The notes under the pieces were generated by a model. The model did no database searches. It was not told where the DNA came from and saw only the letters and a program-made list of their open reading frames with translations. Positions 35,223 through 47,036 of a stretch of 64,000 bases of DNA are shown here, piece after piece. The position numbers and the translations under genes are program-made. Source of the DNA: Allium sativum (taxonomy: Eukaryota; Streptophyta; Magnoliopsida; Asparagales; Amaryllidaceae). The first letter of the stretch is position 1, and each line of letters begins with the position of its first letter. The stretch is from positions 169,221,079-169,285,078 of the forward strand of contig CM060926.1 of the NCBI GenBank assembly GCA_030737875.1, read 5' to 3'.

Positions 35223-36103
35223 TTATTTAATTATATTCCATAAAGTTACTTTTTCCATTTAACCTCAAATCGAGCCCAACGACTGTCGCCCCTAGCTAAC
35301 TACCCACATTCCGAACACAATGGGATATGTCCCGTAAGCCAATTCGCTCGTTACGATCAGTTTCCGTTCAAATGAAAATATAAATCATTATATTGAATCT
35401 TTAACGTACATTTCAACTTACTGGGTCACATACTGACTCTGAAAATTCCAAAAAATTTATTTCTCGCTTCCTATTGAAGATATAGTCCTAACAAAACCAA
35501 TTTCGTCAAATTTGGAGAAGGTTTGAAAACGGTCATTTTCTGGTCGATCCAAATTGACTAAAACTGTCAAAACACGTTTTACTTCTCCACGCTCACATAT
35601 TAATCCCAAAAATTATGAATTTTGGAATCTTATAATAACTTGACATCCCGGATCCAACAAAAGTGGTTTCATCGAAAATGGAGCTCGTTTGCAAAATCGC
35701 TATTTTTAAGGGCTATAATTCCATAGCGACTATTCTGAATTTTCAATTGGACATAACTTTTATTCCCGCCATGAAAATGTCAATTTTTCAGATTCATTGG
35801 AAAGATATTCTCAAGCAGATTCTAATATTTTTGGTTTTGCTAAAATGCGGTTTATTTTGAATCCTGTACATTCTTTTGAAATTTGAAATCGAATTTTCAA
35901 ACTACCGCGCCATTTTCAATTCTTATAATTAAAATAAATATTTGTATTCTAACTTCGATTCAAATAAATATATACATTCTAATTCTATTCAAAATAAATT
36001 TCTTGTCGTCACTATTTAAAATAAATCATTTTAAATATTCAAAATTCATTAAAATCGCCAAAATAAAATTTTTAAATTGGTTCTTATTTTCCGGGTTGTT
36101 ACA

Positions 36104-39100
36104 CTTACATCAGAGTACAAGAATATATCAGAGTACGAATAAATATTACATATTGGAAATATAATAACAGAGATTTAAATACATTTTAAGTAGTAGCGGA
36201 AAAATAATACAAGACACAACTGAAAGAAATACACTGATACAGAGCTTTCCGGATATTGCTTCAGCTGTAAACCAGGATCCTCTGAATATAATATCTGCAA
36301 AACCAAAACTACTAGCTGCTCGTATGGAAAATATGGGCACCCATTTAGGTTAAAACAATAAACTCCAGGTCAGTCATGGGACTAGTGTGAGAACTAAAAC
36401 AATTATTAATCTTTATTTTAAAGTTAGGTAAATCATGGGACCATGCCGTATAACACGGAACGAGTTTATTCCACATGATCTTAGTTTAAAATAAAACAGC
36501 GCAATGCTTTTTGGAAAAATGAAGCTATTATAAGACTTAGGTCCCATCACACATTGCAACGCAAGACGATTGATAGAGTTTTCCCTTATAATAGCCAAAC
36601 ATGCTTGATACGTATAAAACAAATTATTTTTCTATTATTACAAGTGCATAGTGTTAATAACAACTTCAAATATAAATGTATTAATCATAGATGGCATGGG
36701 TACCATATATCATGTCGTCATACTAGTTCTACGATCAAGACTGCATAATGTCGCATTGGAAGTTGGATTTCCATCTATGAACCAAGGCAAGGGATCGTTC
36801 TTACCAAATTCGAGACACCCAAGCCCGTGCCCCCGGACTCAGCCGCAACAGCACCTAGGAGCGCCAGGGCTGGTCATCGGTCGATGATTGGCAATCCCAT
36901 AAACTATATGTTAGCCTGCCCTATGGGGCATAAAATAATCTTGTCAGTAATGTCGACCAGACCAGTATCGATATATATATCCAAGGAGCCTATCTATCCA
37001 TCAAGTAATAAGCAACAACCACATGAGTAAACAATCTGGGCTCCATACCATGATGTTACTCCTAGCTAGAAACTAACATATGTCCATTTCCCTGGGGTCC
37101 TTCTCCCGTTTCTAGTTCATATTGGGGTGTGAGGCTCGGGAAGTAACGCTATACACAAAGCTATGCCTAAATAAGCTGTGCTTTGATCATCAACCACAAG
37201 GCTATGTTTTTAACCAAAAGCCATGATCATTAGTATCTTAGCATGCCACATTGTCAGTCCATACCATACCATAGAATTCTGCCAATATATAACCTCTAAG
37301 CTCGTAAGTCTCAGAGAAGGGCGTTAAGCAAGAGAATAAATTCTCCGCCACCAAACAGATATATATTTAGCAGAGATCAACGAATACAACATAAAGGAAA
37401 ACAATGTCAGACATACCATCCATTTACAAGTCCGTTCTGGGTCTGAACGAAACCAGAGGCACCTTATTCCTCGTCCCATATCTCCAATATAGGAGAGAGG
37501 TCCTTGCATATCCGTCGATCTCCACGTATGTTTGGACGATTACCACTTATTACCTTGTCTTGGGTGTACGGTCCAATCAATACATCAGTAATCACCCAAA
37601 CGATTTGAAGAACTCCGGTTTTCAACCACCATCTTCATCTTCGACTCTTGATCGTCGTAGTAATTATTTAGAATGGGTTAAACCCGGTCTTTCTTAATAA
37701 TTCGCGTATTTTATAATCAAGTGTTATAAAATCACATCATACGACTCATTCCAATTTAGAATATTCTTTTAATAAAATACACACATTATTAGGGAAAGGT
37801 TCCCATTGGTTTTATCAAAGATAAATTCTTTTAAATTTATTCTTTAATCTTCTTTTTAATATCATTTTAAAGGATTTTTGTTAACTAGTCGGGATTATTG
37901 AACCTTACCCAAGTAACCATTTATTTATATTTATTATCCCCATCCCAACCTATTCACCCTATGGAGAAAAACTAGTAGCACTCTATATCTAACACCCATA
38001 GTGTTATCGGTAAATTTAATTACCATTTCATATTTAAATCTAATTAAACAATTAACTATCGTCTGGAGTAAAACTGGTGGTACTCCGTTCTCGATCATTT
38101 CAAGAATTCTATAAATTAAATTATCTCATTCCCATTTCAATCTAGTTAAATATTTATTAAAACTCTAATCTAGTTTTAATATAAAGAATCATTACTTTAG
38201 GATTATTCAAATTTAGGAAATTAATCTTTATCTTTAATTGGGTTAAAGAACTAATGTCATTTAAAACACAGTTCATGATAAACCCAAAATCATCTTCCAT
38301 TAAATATGAAATCTTCACAGAAATCAGATAAATATATAATCGATATAAATTTCCGTATCAGACTAATAATATAAATGGAATAATAGCAAAGCCTTTTAAA
38401 TTCCATATATAGTAACGATCTTCATTCACAGAAGCTCATCTTGATTATTATTAAATCGAATTCCATTCAATTCGAATTTAATATATTAAATTGGAAAACT
38501 TTACTTTGGAAAAATTTCCCTTTAAATCTTAACAGAATATTTATAAATTCCAAAATATATTTTCACTGTTAATTAGGATTAAGGAACAAACGTCGTTTAA
38601 AACATAGTTCACAATAAACCCACAATTAACTTTCATTTCAATTCCAATTAAACATTAATTAATTAGTAAACTTTTCTAATTCTTAATTAAAAGATTTAAT
38701 CTTTTCACACGGGGTTTAAGAACAGTGTTATTTAAGATACCATTCACGACAACCCAAAAATCTAATTTATTTTATTTTATTCCAATTAAATATTAATTAA
38801 TTGGAAAACTTCGTTAAATCTTAATTTAAAGATTGATTCTAGTTTATAACTATTTTATTTCGATAAAAATATATTTTCATCTTTTTAAATATCGAATCTT
38901 TCATCTGAAATCTTTCCAAATCATTAGTTATGATTATACATAATTTTCCATATTTTCAATAATTTCATTAAGGCACGTACAGTCGGTTTCCAATAACGGC
39001 AACCGAACTGCATCCATAGCGACCTTTTTCAAATTTGATTTGGACATAATTCCAAATCCAACCATTAGATTTCAAATCCCTTATATTCATTTGAAAGCTC

Positions 39101-39226
39101 TTTTCGATACGAACCCAAAAGTTCCAATTTTAGGAGAATCAAACGGTCTGATCTCCCGTAATGTCAATTTGAAGTTAATGGTCGAAACTCGTAAACGGTC
39201 GCTGCGCGGCACGTTCTATTCAGGTC

Positions 39227-39274
<48 letters not shown>
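36104..39274 (-). repeat. Copy C LTR, second segment
   Basis: Resumes C directly after B's 5-bp TSD and is colinear with 47400-50430 of E. It ends in a (TA)n microsatellite of ~45 bp (39228-39274), where the Helitron inserted. The 36413-36748 and 39040-39372 frames are chance. Confidence 0.85.
39228..39274. repeat. (TA)n microsatellite, left half
   Basis: Uninterrupted TA repeat. The remaining repeat continues at 44199 beyond the Helitron. B and E have a shorter, irregular TA tract at the same LTR position. Confidence 0.9.
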
Positions 39275-39277
<3 letters not shown>

Positions 39278-40555
39278 TTATAATAATACAAATACCCAGG
39301 TATGGTGAAGCTTTTTTGGATTTCCAGAACAGCCCTTCACCCATCAAAACCCCAAATGCCACAACCGATTAATTTAATGGCAGACATGTCATTTACCGTC
39401 CACTACCCCCATAACTCAATTTTGTTTCATCAACCGGTTCACAAATTTCTGTTCTCTTCACCTCACCACCTTTCTTCTCTCCATCATCCACTTTCTTCCC
39501 ACTTTCGTCGGTTGTCAACTTACTGTCAAACCCTCCAATTTCTCCTAATTTCCCCTATTATTCACCGCTTACTTCCTTCCAACTCTTCCGTCATCCTTCC
39601 TTCCTTTCCTCACACCTTCCATGTCGATTTCCGTCTTCACCCACTATCCGCCCCCATCCATGCTCAAAACCAACTTCTTCTTTTCACCTCCCGCCAGATC
39701 TACTTCTCCTCTTCCCTTCTACACATGGATTAACCGTTAATCTTCCTCGACCACGACATCTCAGGTGAGATAATTAAACGGTTCCTTTCTTCCTACTTTT
39801 TGCTTTAACTTTTGATGTTCTTTGTCATGTTTTTCTAGATCTATCATTCCTCCACCTTTCTGCCACCGGATCAACCTTTGCTCCGCGTTCACGATGCCGT
39901 ATGAGGTGACTTACGTTGCTCTTTACCATATTATTTTCAGTTTTAATTTCTCAGTGAAAATTTTTAAGCAACATATTATACATACGTTTTAGTCATACTG
40001 TTTACTATTTGTTTCACTAACTGTACTGCACTATATTGAAGGTGCATACCTTGGTTATGCTGCTTTCGACAATCATCTGAAAAATTATATGATACCTATT
40101 TCATTGTACTGCATTCGTTCTTTCAACTATTGCATTTTTTTGCTGATGTGGTCCAACGAAACTTTATTTTATTTGGCTGTTAACCAAAAGCTTTCTGTTT
40201 TGATATGTAGTCTGATAATGTTCAATTTTTACGTGTTTGCGTCACTCCATATTTAATTTACTACTCACTTGGTTGATACATGAATTGTTGAAATGCACTT
40301 TCATTTTAGTTTATTATTCTGAAATCAGTACGTCAATTTTTAAATATTTCTCCACCTTTTGTATCAACTAAAGTTAGTATACATTAAAGTAACATAATGA
40401 AGCACAGTTTAATTTTTTATGTTCTAATTGCCACAGTAACTCATCTTTATTACCCCTGCCGTCCTGATGTCCTGCGGAACATACACATATGTAGTTAAAT
40501 TAGTGCACATAAAAGTATGTACTTAAATTACTATACATTTCTTTTGGTTTTATAG

Positions 40556-40637
40556 GACATTAATATCTGTACCACATGGTCCTGAGGAACACACGGATGT
40601 GGAAGAGCTGTATCCTAAAATAGTTGGATACGTGAAG
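40556..40637 (+). pseudogene. Exon-like fragment captured by the Helitron
   Basis: An 82-bp stretch bounded by ...TTTTATAG upstream and GTAAATA downstream, as in a plant internal exon. One frame is open and gives LISVPHGPEEHTDVEELYPK plus a few residues. I do not recognise the parent gene. Helitrons commonly capture such pieces. Confidence 0.45.
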
Positions 40638-41693
40638 GTAAATAGACATGCAACTCTATTTACCAACTATTCATATTTTTTCCTGTCCAACATCCATGTT
40701 GTTATTTACATTGAAAAATTTCTGAATATGGTATTCCACATTCTGTACGTTGAAGATTATAATTGATTTGGCTTCAATGATTATTTTTTCTACTGATATT
40801 GTGATGTTTATAATACGCTGACCTTGCAATGTAACGGAATACTGGCTAACTTTAGTATTGTCTGCTGATGTATGGCTTTCAAATTTGTTTAAATACACTG
40901 TTTGTATGTTACTCACTGTCCATCTACTTCTCAGTTGTATGCAATTACATTTTTTTACTAAATAAATAATATACAAATAACACATTTGATGCTCTTTGTT
41001 ACACTTTTTCACTTACCTTATCTTCTTTTTCTTTAAATTATTATTACTTGCTTATGTTGAAAACTTGGCATAAACGGTATATATTGATAATGATTAATTT
41101 AAGACATTAGCTTCCTACATTTTTTTCATGAAGCTTGAATTTTTTTTACTAGAATAGTGGTTCATAATTTAATTTTTGGACACAGCAAAAGTACTTTCTT
41201 GGTTGCGCGACAAGGAAATATTATTTACTTAACTTCCACCTGTTATTGATCAACTTAATATTGGTTATCAGTACATTTATGCCGCCGCCTTTTTTTTGGG
41301 ATGAAAGAGTTGTCCGACTCATAATATTAAATAATAATCGAAGTCCATACAAAGGAATGGTGGGGTTAAATTGTTAATCATCACCCTATTGATTTGTAGA
41401 ATGAAATTTTTATAAGAAGGTAGGCTTTTTCCCTCTTTGCTTTGTTTCATCTTAGAAGCATGCTTCTACATTTCATTTCTCAAAAACATCATCTTTTCAT
41501 AATTTCATCTTATTCATCTTCTCTACCTTTAAGTTCGTAGAAACAAAATTCTCATTTGTATAACAGAAAAAAAGAAAAAGTAAATAGAAGGAAGGCAAAC
41601 AGCAATCAAAACAAATAATTTTTAAAGCAAGCAACCAAGCATGGAGCTTTCAGGTTCAATTAGGGATAATATGGTCTAAAGGCAGGAAAACAA

Positions 41694-41698
<5 letters not shown>

Positions 41699-41730
<32 letters not shown>

Positions 41731-42812
41731 ATTTTACAAGTTCAAACATTAAACCAAGTATGGACATGTGTGCTTTTATGTGTGTTGTTTGTTCATTTGC
41801 ATTGCATTTTTGTTCTATCTTTTCAAGTCAACAATAACCCACCCTTGCTGTTTAAAAGCAAAACTTGAAATATATGAGCGAGTCTATGTTTTTAATTCTT
41901 CAATCATGCTTGATATCACATGATTTCATGATTTAAATCCCTGAATGGATCATTTTATTCTTGAGCAACTGTAAAAAAGAAGTTTGAAACCTGGAAGCCT
42001 TCAACAACCAGAAGCCTACTTGAAAGCTTGAAGGCATAAACCCCTTGCAATCAGTAATCAATTTCTCCAAATCCTATTGTTTTTAGATAAAAATCCCAAC
42101 TGTAAAGTTGTATAAAATCCTCCTATGTTTATTTTAGAAATCATTAGGTGATTCTTAATTGTGTATATTAAGACATATGGTAGAATACAAGTAAGTAGAT
42201 GGATGTTGGCCGTCAATCATGGTTTCTGCCTCATAAAAAGTACATCAGTTTTTTTAAAAGGAAACGTACTTATATATATATATATATATATTACAAGTTC
42301 AAACGTTAACCAATTATGGACATGTGTGCTTTTATGTGTGTTGTTCATTTGCATTGCATTTTTGTTCTGTCTTTTCAAGTCAACAACAAACCACCTTTGC
42401 TGTTTAAAAGAAAATTTTGAAATATATGAGCGAGTCTATGTTTTAAATTCTTGAATCGTGCTTGATATCACATGATTTCATAATTTAAATCCCTGAACGG
42501 GTCATTTTATTCTTGAGCAACTGTCAAAAAGAAGTTTGAAACTTGGAAGCCTTCAACAACCAGAAGCCTTCTCTGTTGAAAGCTTGAAAGCATAAACCCC
42601 TTGCAATCAGTAATCAATTTCTCCAAATCCTATTGTTTTTAGATAAAAATCCCAACTGTATAGTTGTATAAAATCTTCCTGTGTTTATTTTAGATATCAT
42701 TAGGTGATTCTTAATTGTGTATATTAAGAGACATGGTAGAATACAAGTAAGTAGATGGATGTTGGTCGTCAATCATGGTTTCTGCCTCATAAAAAGTACA
42801 TCAGGTTTTTTT
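41699..42812. repeat. Tandem duplication, period ~557 bp, in the Helitron
   Basis: Unit 1 (41699-42256) and unit 2 (42272-42812) both start with a TA microsatellite and ACAAGTTCAAAC, and both end AAAAAGTACATCAG followed by T-run. By eye they are more than 90% identical. Confidence 0.9.
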
Positions 42813-43267
42813 TATAAATGAAGTACATCTGAAATATATTTATACAATCAGTACAATAAGGGAAAATAGCAGCGGGAGAAAGGGCAGGTTGCTGCTTCAT
42901 AACAAGTAGCTATTGCTATTGCTATATGATCCTAAATTGGTGTAGCTAATGTTCCATTGAAGTTGCTACATACTGCATTGGTTGTGAATTGTACTTGCAT
43001 TGATTTAGAATGGGTAAACTTTACAATTATATTAAATATAGTCCAAAGTAGGGGGCAATTCAAATTTAAGTTTTTCTCTGCTATAAAAGTTTTTCTATCA
43101 TACGTAATAACGAGTTTGTACTTTCAAATTTTGACATCCTTACTTTTTTTGGAGTAATTTTTTACCGTCGTTTTCTTTCTAGGATCTCATGTTAATACCT
43201 TTATAGTCTCATTTTTTGGGGTTTTTTGTACAGCAACATAATCATCTGATTGTTGTTTTTGTAACAG

Positions 43268-43398
43268 GGAGGAAGATTAGTTTTTGCTTGACTTTATTTT
43301 GGGGCAAAAATTTTATAGACTCATTCCGGGATATGCCTACAAACCTGTATGGAGAAAAGAAGGCATCTATAGCTAGGCTTCAACCTATGGAAGGATGA
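43268..43398 (+). pseudogene. Possible captured terminal exon
   Basis: Preceded by TTTTTGTAACAG (acceptor-like). One frame reads through to a stop at 43396, giving DMPTNLYGEKKASIARLQP among others. No domain recognised. The downstream sequence resembles a 3' UTR. Weak. Confidence 0.3.
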
Positions 43399-44169
43399 TC
43401 AGCCCCATTGATCTTACTTAGTTTCGTGTTATTTGACATGGAATCTGTTTATGGACTGCGATTTGGATGCTATTCGCAACATTTGGGCATGTACTCCTTC
43501 GGATAGAATAAAAATATTGTTTGGGCTTGGATCTTGCATTTTCTGTGATGTAGTAGACCATTGAAGGAGCTGCTGCAACAAAATATATGTATTTTTATGT
43601 TAAGTATGCTTTTGTCCTTTTTATTGCATGTGTTTCTGAGTTTTTCCTAGCCTTATGCTGTAAAACAAATGGGAGTGTGTTCTTTCTCCCTTGGCTTTGC
43701 TGTAGGTTTGCTTATAATGTTGTATGTAATCTGTTGGTCTCCCATTTGTACATGATATAATTATCTAAGATTTAGTTCATGATATAATTATTCTGTTGGA
43801 CTTGGACGTTGCACACTATTTCTCATTTTTATACCTTCATCTACTGCTATATAAACCAAGCTTTTTATACCTCCAACATAACCTTGCCATTGTAATTATT
43901 CTTCTTTTTCACATTTGTTGAGTATAAGCCTTATGCTGTAAACCAAGCTTTTTCTACGGTGTATTACTGTATTTGTCTACAACTCCTATTTTTATTACCC
44001 ACCTTACGTGTTCTACAGCAGGTCCGCATGTTTTCTTTATCAAACACTGCCTGGCACTCATTCTGCAACGAACACTGCTTTCTACTTTCATACCACTGTA
44101 TTTGCTATATACTTATAATTTTCAACCCATTTCGGCACTCATCCAGCTTTACATCCGGGTGTCTATGCA

Positions 44170-44186
44170 CACGTCCAACGGACGTG
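44170..44186 (+). other. Helitron 3'-terminal hairpin
   Basis: Seven-base stem with a three-base loop (AAC), preceded by CCGGGTGTCTATG. Known role: terminator of rolling-circle transposition. Confidence 0.85.
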
Positions 44187-44539
44187 CCTTCGTACTGGTT
44201 TATATATATATATATATATATCGTCGATTTCCATTTAAAACGTATTTTATAAATCATTTATAAATTCATTTTAAAACGATTCCAACTTCTTTTTCCATTT
44301 TAAATCAAAAGTGAATATTCCATATCTTTATCATATTAAAATGATAAAATTTTGAAAATATTAGATTTTGAAATTACTTCTTTTCTATATTCATAATAAA
44401 ATGAAATAAATCAATCGATAAACCCGTTCGGGTTAAAATGGCGTTTCTATACTTAGCCGACATCATATTTTTATATTTTTGCATCTATCCAAAAACGGAC
44501 ATCGAAATCATGATTTTATTCTTCACTGAATATTATTTT

Positions 44540-45420
44540 AAAATATTCGTTATTTTAAAATATTCTTTATTTAAAAATATTCTTTAATTTAAGATATTCT
44601 TTATATTAAAATAATCTTTTACATTAAAATGTTCTTTACATTAAAATGTCCTTTAATATAAAAATGATTCTTTTACATAAAAAATGATTCTTTTACATAA
44701 AAATGTTCTTTTGCATTAAAATGTTATTTTACGTAAAAATGTTGTTTTTCATTCTTTTACATTAAAATTTTATTTTAAATAAAAATGTCTTTATCATTAA
44801 AAAGTTTCTTTACGATTAAAAGTGATTCTTTTACATAAAATGTTTATTTAACATTAAATATGATTCTTTAATATAAAATGATTCTTTTGGATAAAATGTT
44901 TTTTTAACCGTAAAAATGTTTCTTTAATATATGAATGGTTCTTTTACACAAAATGTTTCTTTACATTATTTACGTTAAAAATGTTTGATTACATTAAAAT
45001 GTTTCTTTTACACTAAAATGATTCTTATATTTTGTTGACAATTCTATTTCAACAAAATGACAAAAAAGCAACAACTTCATTTTGTTAACAACTCTATTTT
45101 AACAAAATGGATTAAAATGATAACTTCATTTTATTTATGATACTCTAATTCAATGAAATTGACATTTTTGTTTTAACACAAATCTATTTAACAAAAATGT
45201 TATTTTTGTTTTGATACAAATCTATATAACAAAAATGTTATTTTTGTTTCGACTATTCCATTTCAACAAAAAATGATATTTTGGTTTCAACTATTTTATT
45301 TCGATAAAATGTAAATTTTGGTTTTAACTATTTTCTTTCAGCGAAAATGTAAATTTTGGTTTTAATTATTTTATTTCAAAAAAAATTGTAAATTTTGATT
45401 CTAAAATGTCTTTTTAATAA
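44540..45420. repeat. Degenerate AT-rich repeat array in copy C
   Basis: Irregular units of TTCTTTTACATAAAATG and later ATTTTGTTTCAACAAAAATG types, ~20-40 bp apart. It lies at the place where E and B hold their TAAAAAT-CAC-ATTTTTA hairpins, but with a different unit. Confidence 0.7.
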
Positions 45421-46243
45421 AACATTATTTATTTCTAAATCGGAATGCGACTCAATCAATGGCCACATAATTTCGAATATATGGATTTCATACATCGCGT
45501 ATGTGCACTATAATGGTAAATGATCAACAAACAGTCCATTCACAAGCAGAGTGAAATTTACAAATGTGTGAGCATTAAAATAAATAAATAACGCTCATCA
45601 CAGGCTGTCAATCCATCGATTGACATACAACTAAATATGGGGACTAATGTATGTCAAATATAATCCCAATACCCATGTGAGGTTTTCAAACAACAGTTTA
45701 TTTAAATAAATTATTGGTTAAGAGATTTAACCAATTTTCACTATTCAAATTATAAATGAATATTTATACTTTAAGTTCACTATCCTATTAATATTAACAT
45801 TTTTAATGTGTTAAACATTACCCATCATAAACAACATGCAATACAGTCAATTTAAATCGTCCGTGGTTTGTGGACGAGGAAGGTGATCTAACAAGTACTG
45901 TATACAGTTTTTAATGATTAAACCGATAAAAATCTAAACTAGCAATTCTATATGTTTTCCAATTATGAAAATAAATAAATAAAAACTGTGTAGAATTTTT
46001 AGTGAGGAGTTCTCACCTTTGGTTTCCACTTCGTCTGTCTTTAACTATTGATTTTGGTACCGTTTGGGTTTGAATTTGCCCTAAATACCAACTTGCTCCA
46101 AATTGGGCCCGGTTAGTGTTGTTACAAATCTCTCGATTCCACGATCGCAAGTGATCCAGTTTCTTGAGATTTGGAGTTCATATGCAAAAGATGTGAGGTT
46201 ACGAACTTTAATTATCCAATTAATTAATTAAATCATTAATTAC

Positions 46244-47000
46244 CCTCCATCATCGTTCAAACAGTTGCACCCATCGTCCAAGCTCCCACCGCCGTCAATC
46301 CACGCCACCTAAGCACCACCAGACACTGGAGACCTCTTTACCACTCCACTACACGCCACTCTTCGCCGACGACGACCTCCCCCCTTCTCCGTTCGCTTGT
46401 ATTTCACATTAGCCCCAAATTAGCCTCGAGGCCGATTTCTCCGCCACCACCACCCACGATGATCGCAGACCCCCACCACCCGACATCTCTCGCCACCACG
46501 CAGCTCCGCCCCATTGGCACCTCCACCTGAATCGCCTCCAGTTGGCACCTCCACCTGAATCGCCTCCAGTTAGCCGGAAATTGGGCAAGTCCGTTCAATA
46601 CTGGTCAGAAATCGTGAGCCACGTTCATCTCTATTTGCCTACTACCAAGAGCACTTTCAGGTCGAACAACCAAAGATAAAGTTGTTCATCTATCTCTCCT
46701 ATACAATTTCTTCAACTGGGCCATCACCTAATTCTTCATGGATTGGCTAGAAAATGGCCAAAACCAAAACTGATTTTCTGTTTTTGTATTGAGATTATGG
46801 CGAATTCATGCAACGATAGGTTCTGGAATTTTTGTGGTAGGTAGAGATCGTCATGATCTATAATACACAGAAACAGTTTGGGTTGATTGTGCACGGATTG
46901 AGAGATATAAATTATTTTGTTTCCAAGAGCTTATTTCCAAAATTTAAAGAGAAATAGAGAGAGGGAGAGAGCTGTTGTCAATTTTTGAGGAAGAAGAATA
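46244..47000 (-). other. GC-rich leader of copy C
   Basis: Richer in GC than the flanks, with CCACC/GGTGG-rich stretches and a 30-bp tandem repeat (CAGTTGGCACCTCCACCTGA types, 46505-46570). It ends at a donor-like GTAATT at 46243. Its sequence is unrelated to the leaders of B and E. Confidence 0.5.
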
Positions 47001-47023
47001 ATGAGGGTTTGGGAAGGGGGAAA

Positions 47024-47036
47024 GATATTATATAGC
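47024..47036 (-). promoter_or_regulatory. Copy C LTR TATA box (candidate)
   Basis: Minus strand GCTATATAATATC. A CCCCCTTCCC pyrimidine stretch follows ~10-30 bases downstream. Estimated ~0.95 kb from the LTR's 5' end after removing the E and X insertions, matching B and E. Confidence 0.5.

Larger units (their letters stand above)
15742..36103 (-). mobile_element. Copy B: solo giant LTR inserted in copy C, carrying Gy2
   Basis: B runs TGAAACGACGTG (15742, plus strand) to GGGTTGTTACA (36103). It is interrupted only by Gy2 at 18446-32119. Without Gy2 it is 2704 + 3984 = 6688 bp, close to the E LTRs. Flanks ATTAC (15737-15741) and CTTAC (36104-36108) are a 4/5 TSD within C. No internal domain or second LTR is present, so B is a solo LTR. 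Confidence 0.85.
32120..36103 (-). repeat. Copy B LTR, right segment
   Basis: Continues B from the Gy2 target site to the LTR's 5' end. In order on the plus strand it holds a TA-rich tract (33200-33230), the conserved GTCTGTGGACGATGGGTGTC block (34040), hairpin repeats (34200-34760), a GC-rich leader (34872-35150), a TATA box (35209-35222) and the U3 end with repeated TTTCGTCGAA-type motifs. Confidence 0.85.
39275..44198 (+). mobile_element. Non-autonomous Helitron
   Basis: The 5' end TCTTTATAATAATACAAATA begins with TC after A39274. The 3' end is CTGG followed by T44199, that is, insertion between A and T. A hairpin CACGTCC-AAC-GGACGTG (44170-44186) lies 8 bases before the CTGG. These are the defining terminal features of plant Helitrons. 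Removing 39275-44198 rejoins the LTR of C at its TA tract. No Rep/helicase is encoded. It holds a pyrimidine-rich 5' region (39400-39720), exon-like fragments, a large tandem duplication and two TA microsatellites. Confidence 0.85.

Noticed and set aside
36827..37697. Short ORFs in copy C as genes
   Set aside because: Same LTR sequence in A, B and E gives different, broken frames.
39302..39733. 143-codon plus-strand frame in the Helitron as a gene
   Set aside because: Low-complexity Ser/His/Pro/Phe translation of a pyrimidine-rich tract, with no domain. It looks like a 5' UTR-type sequence.
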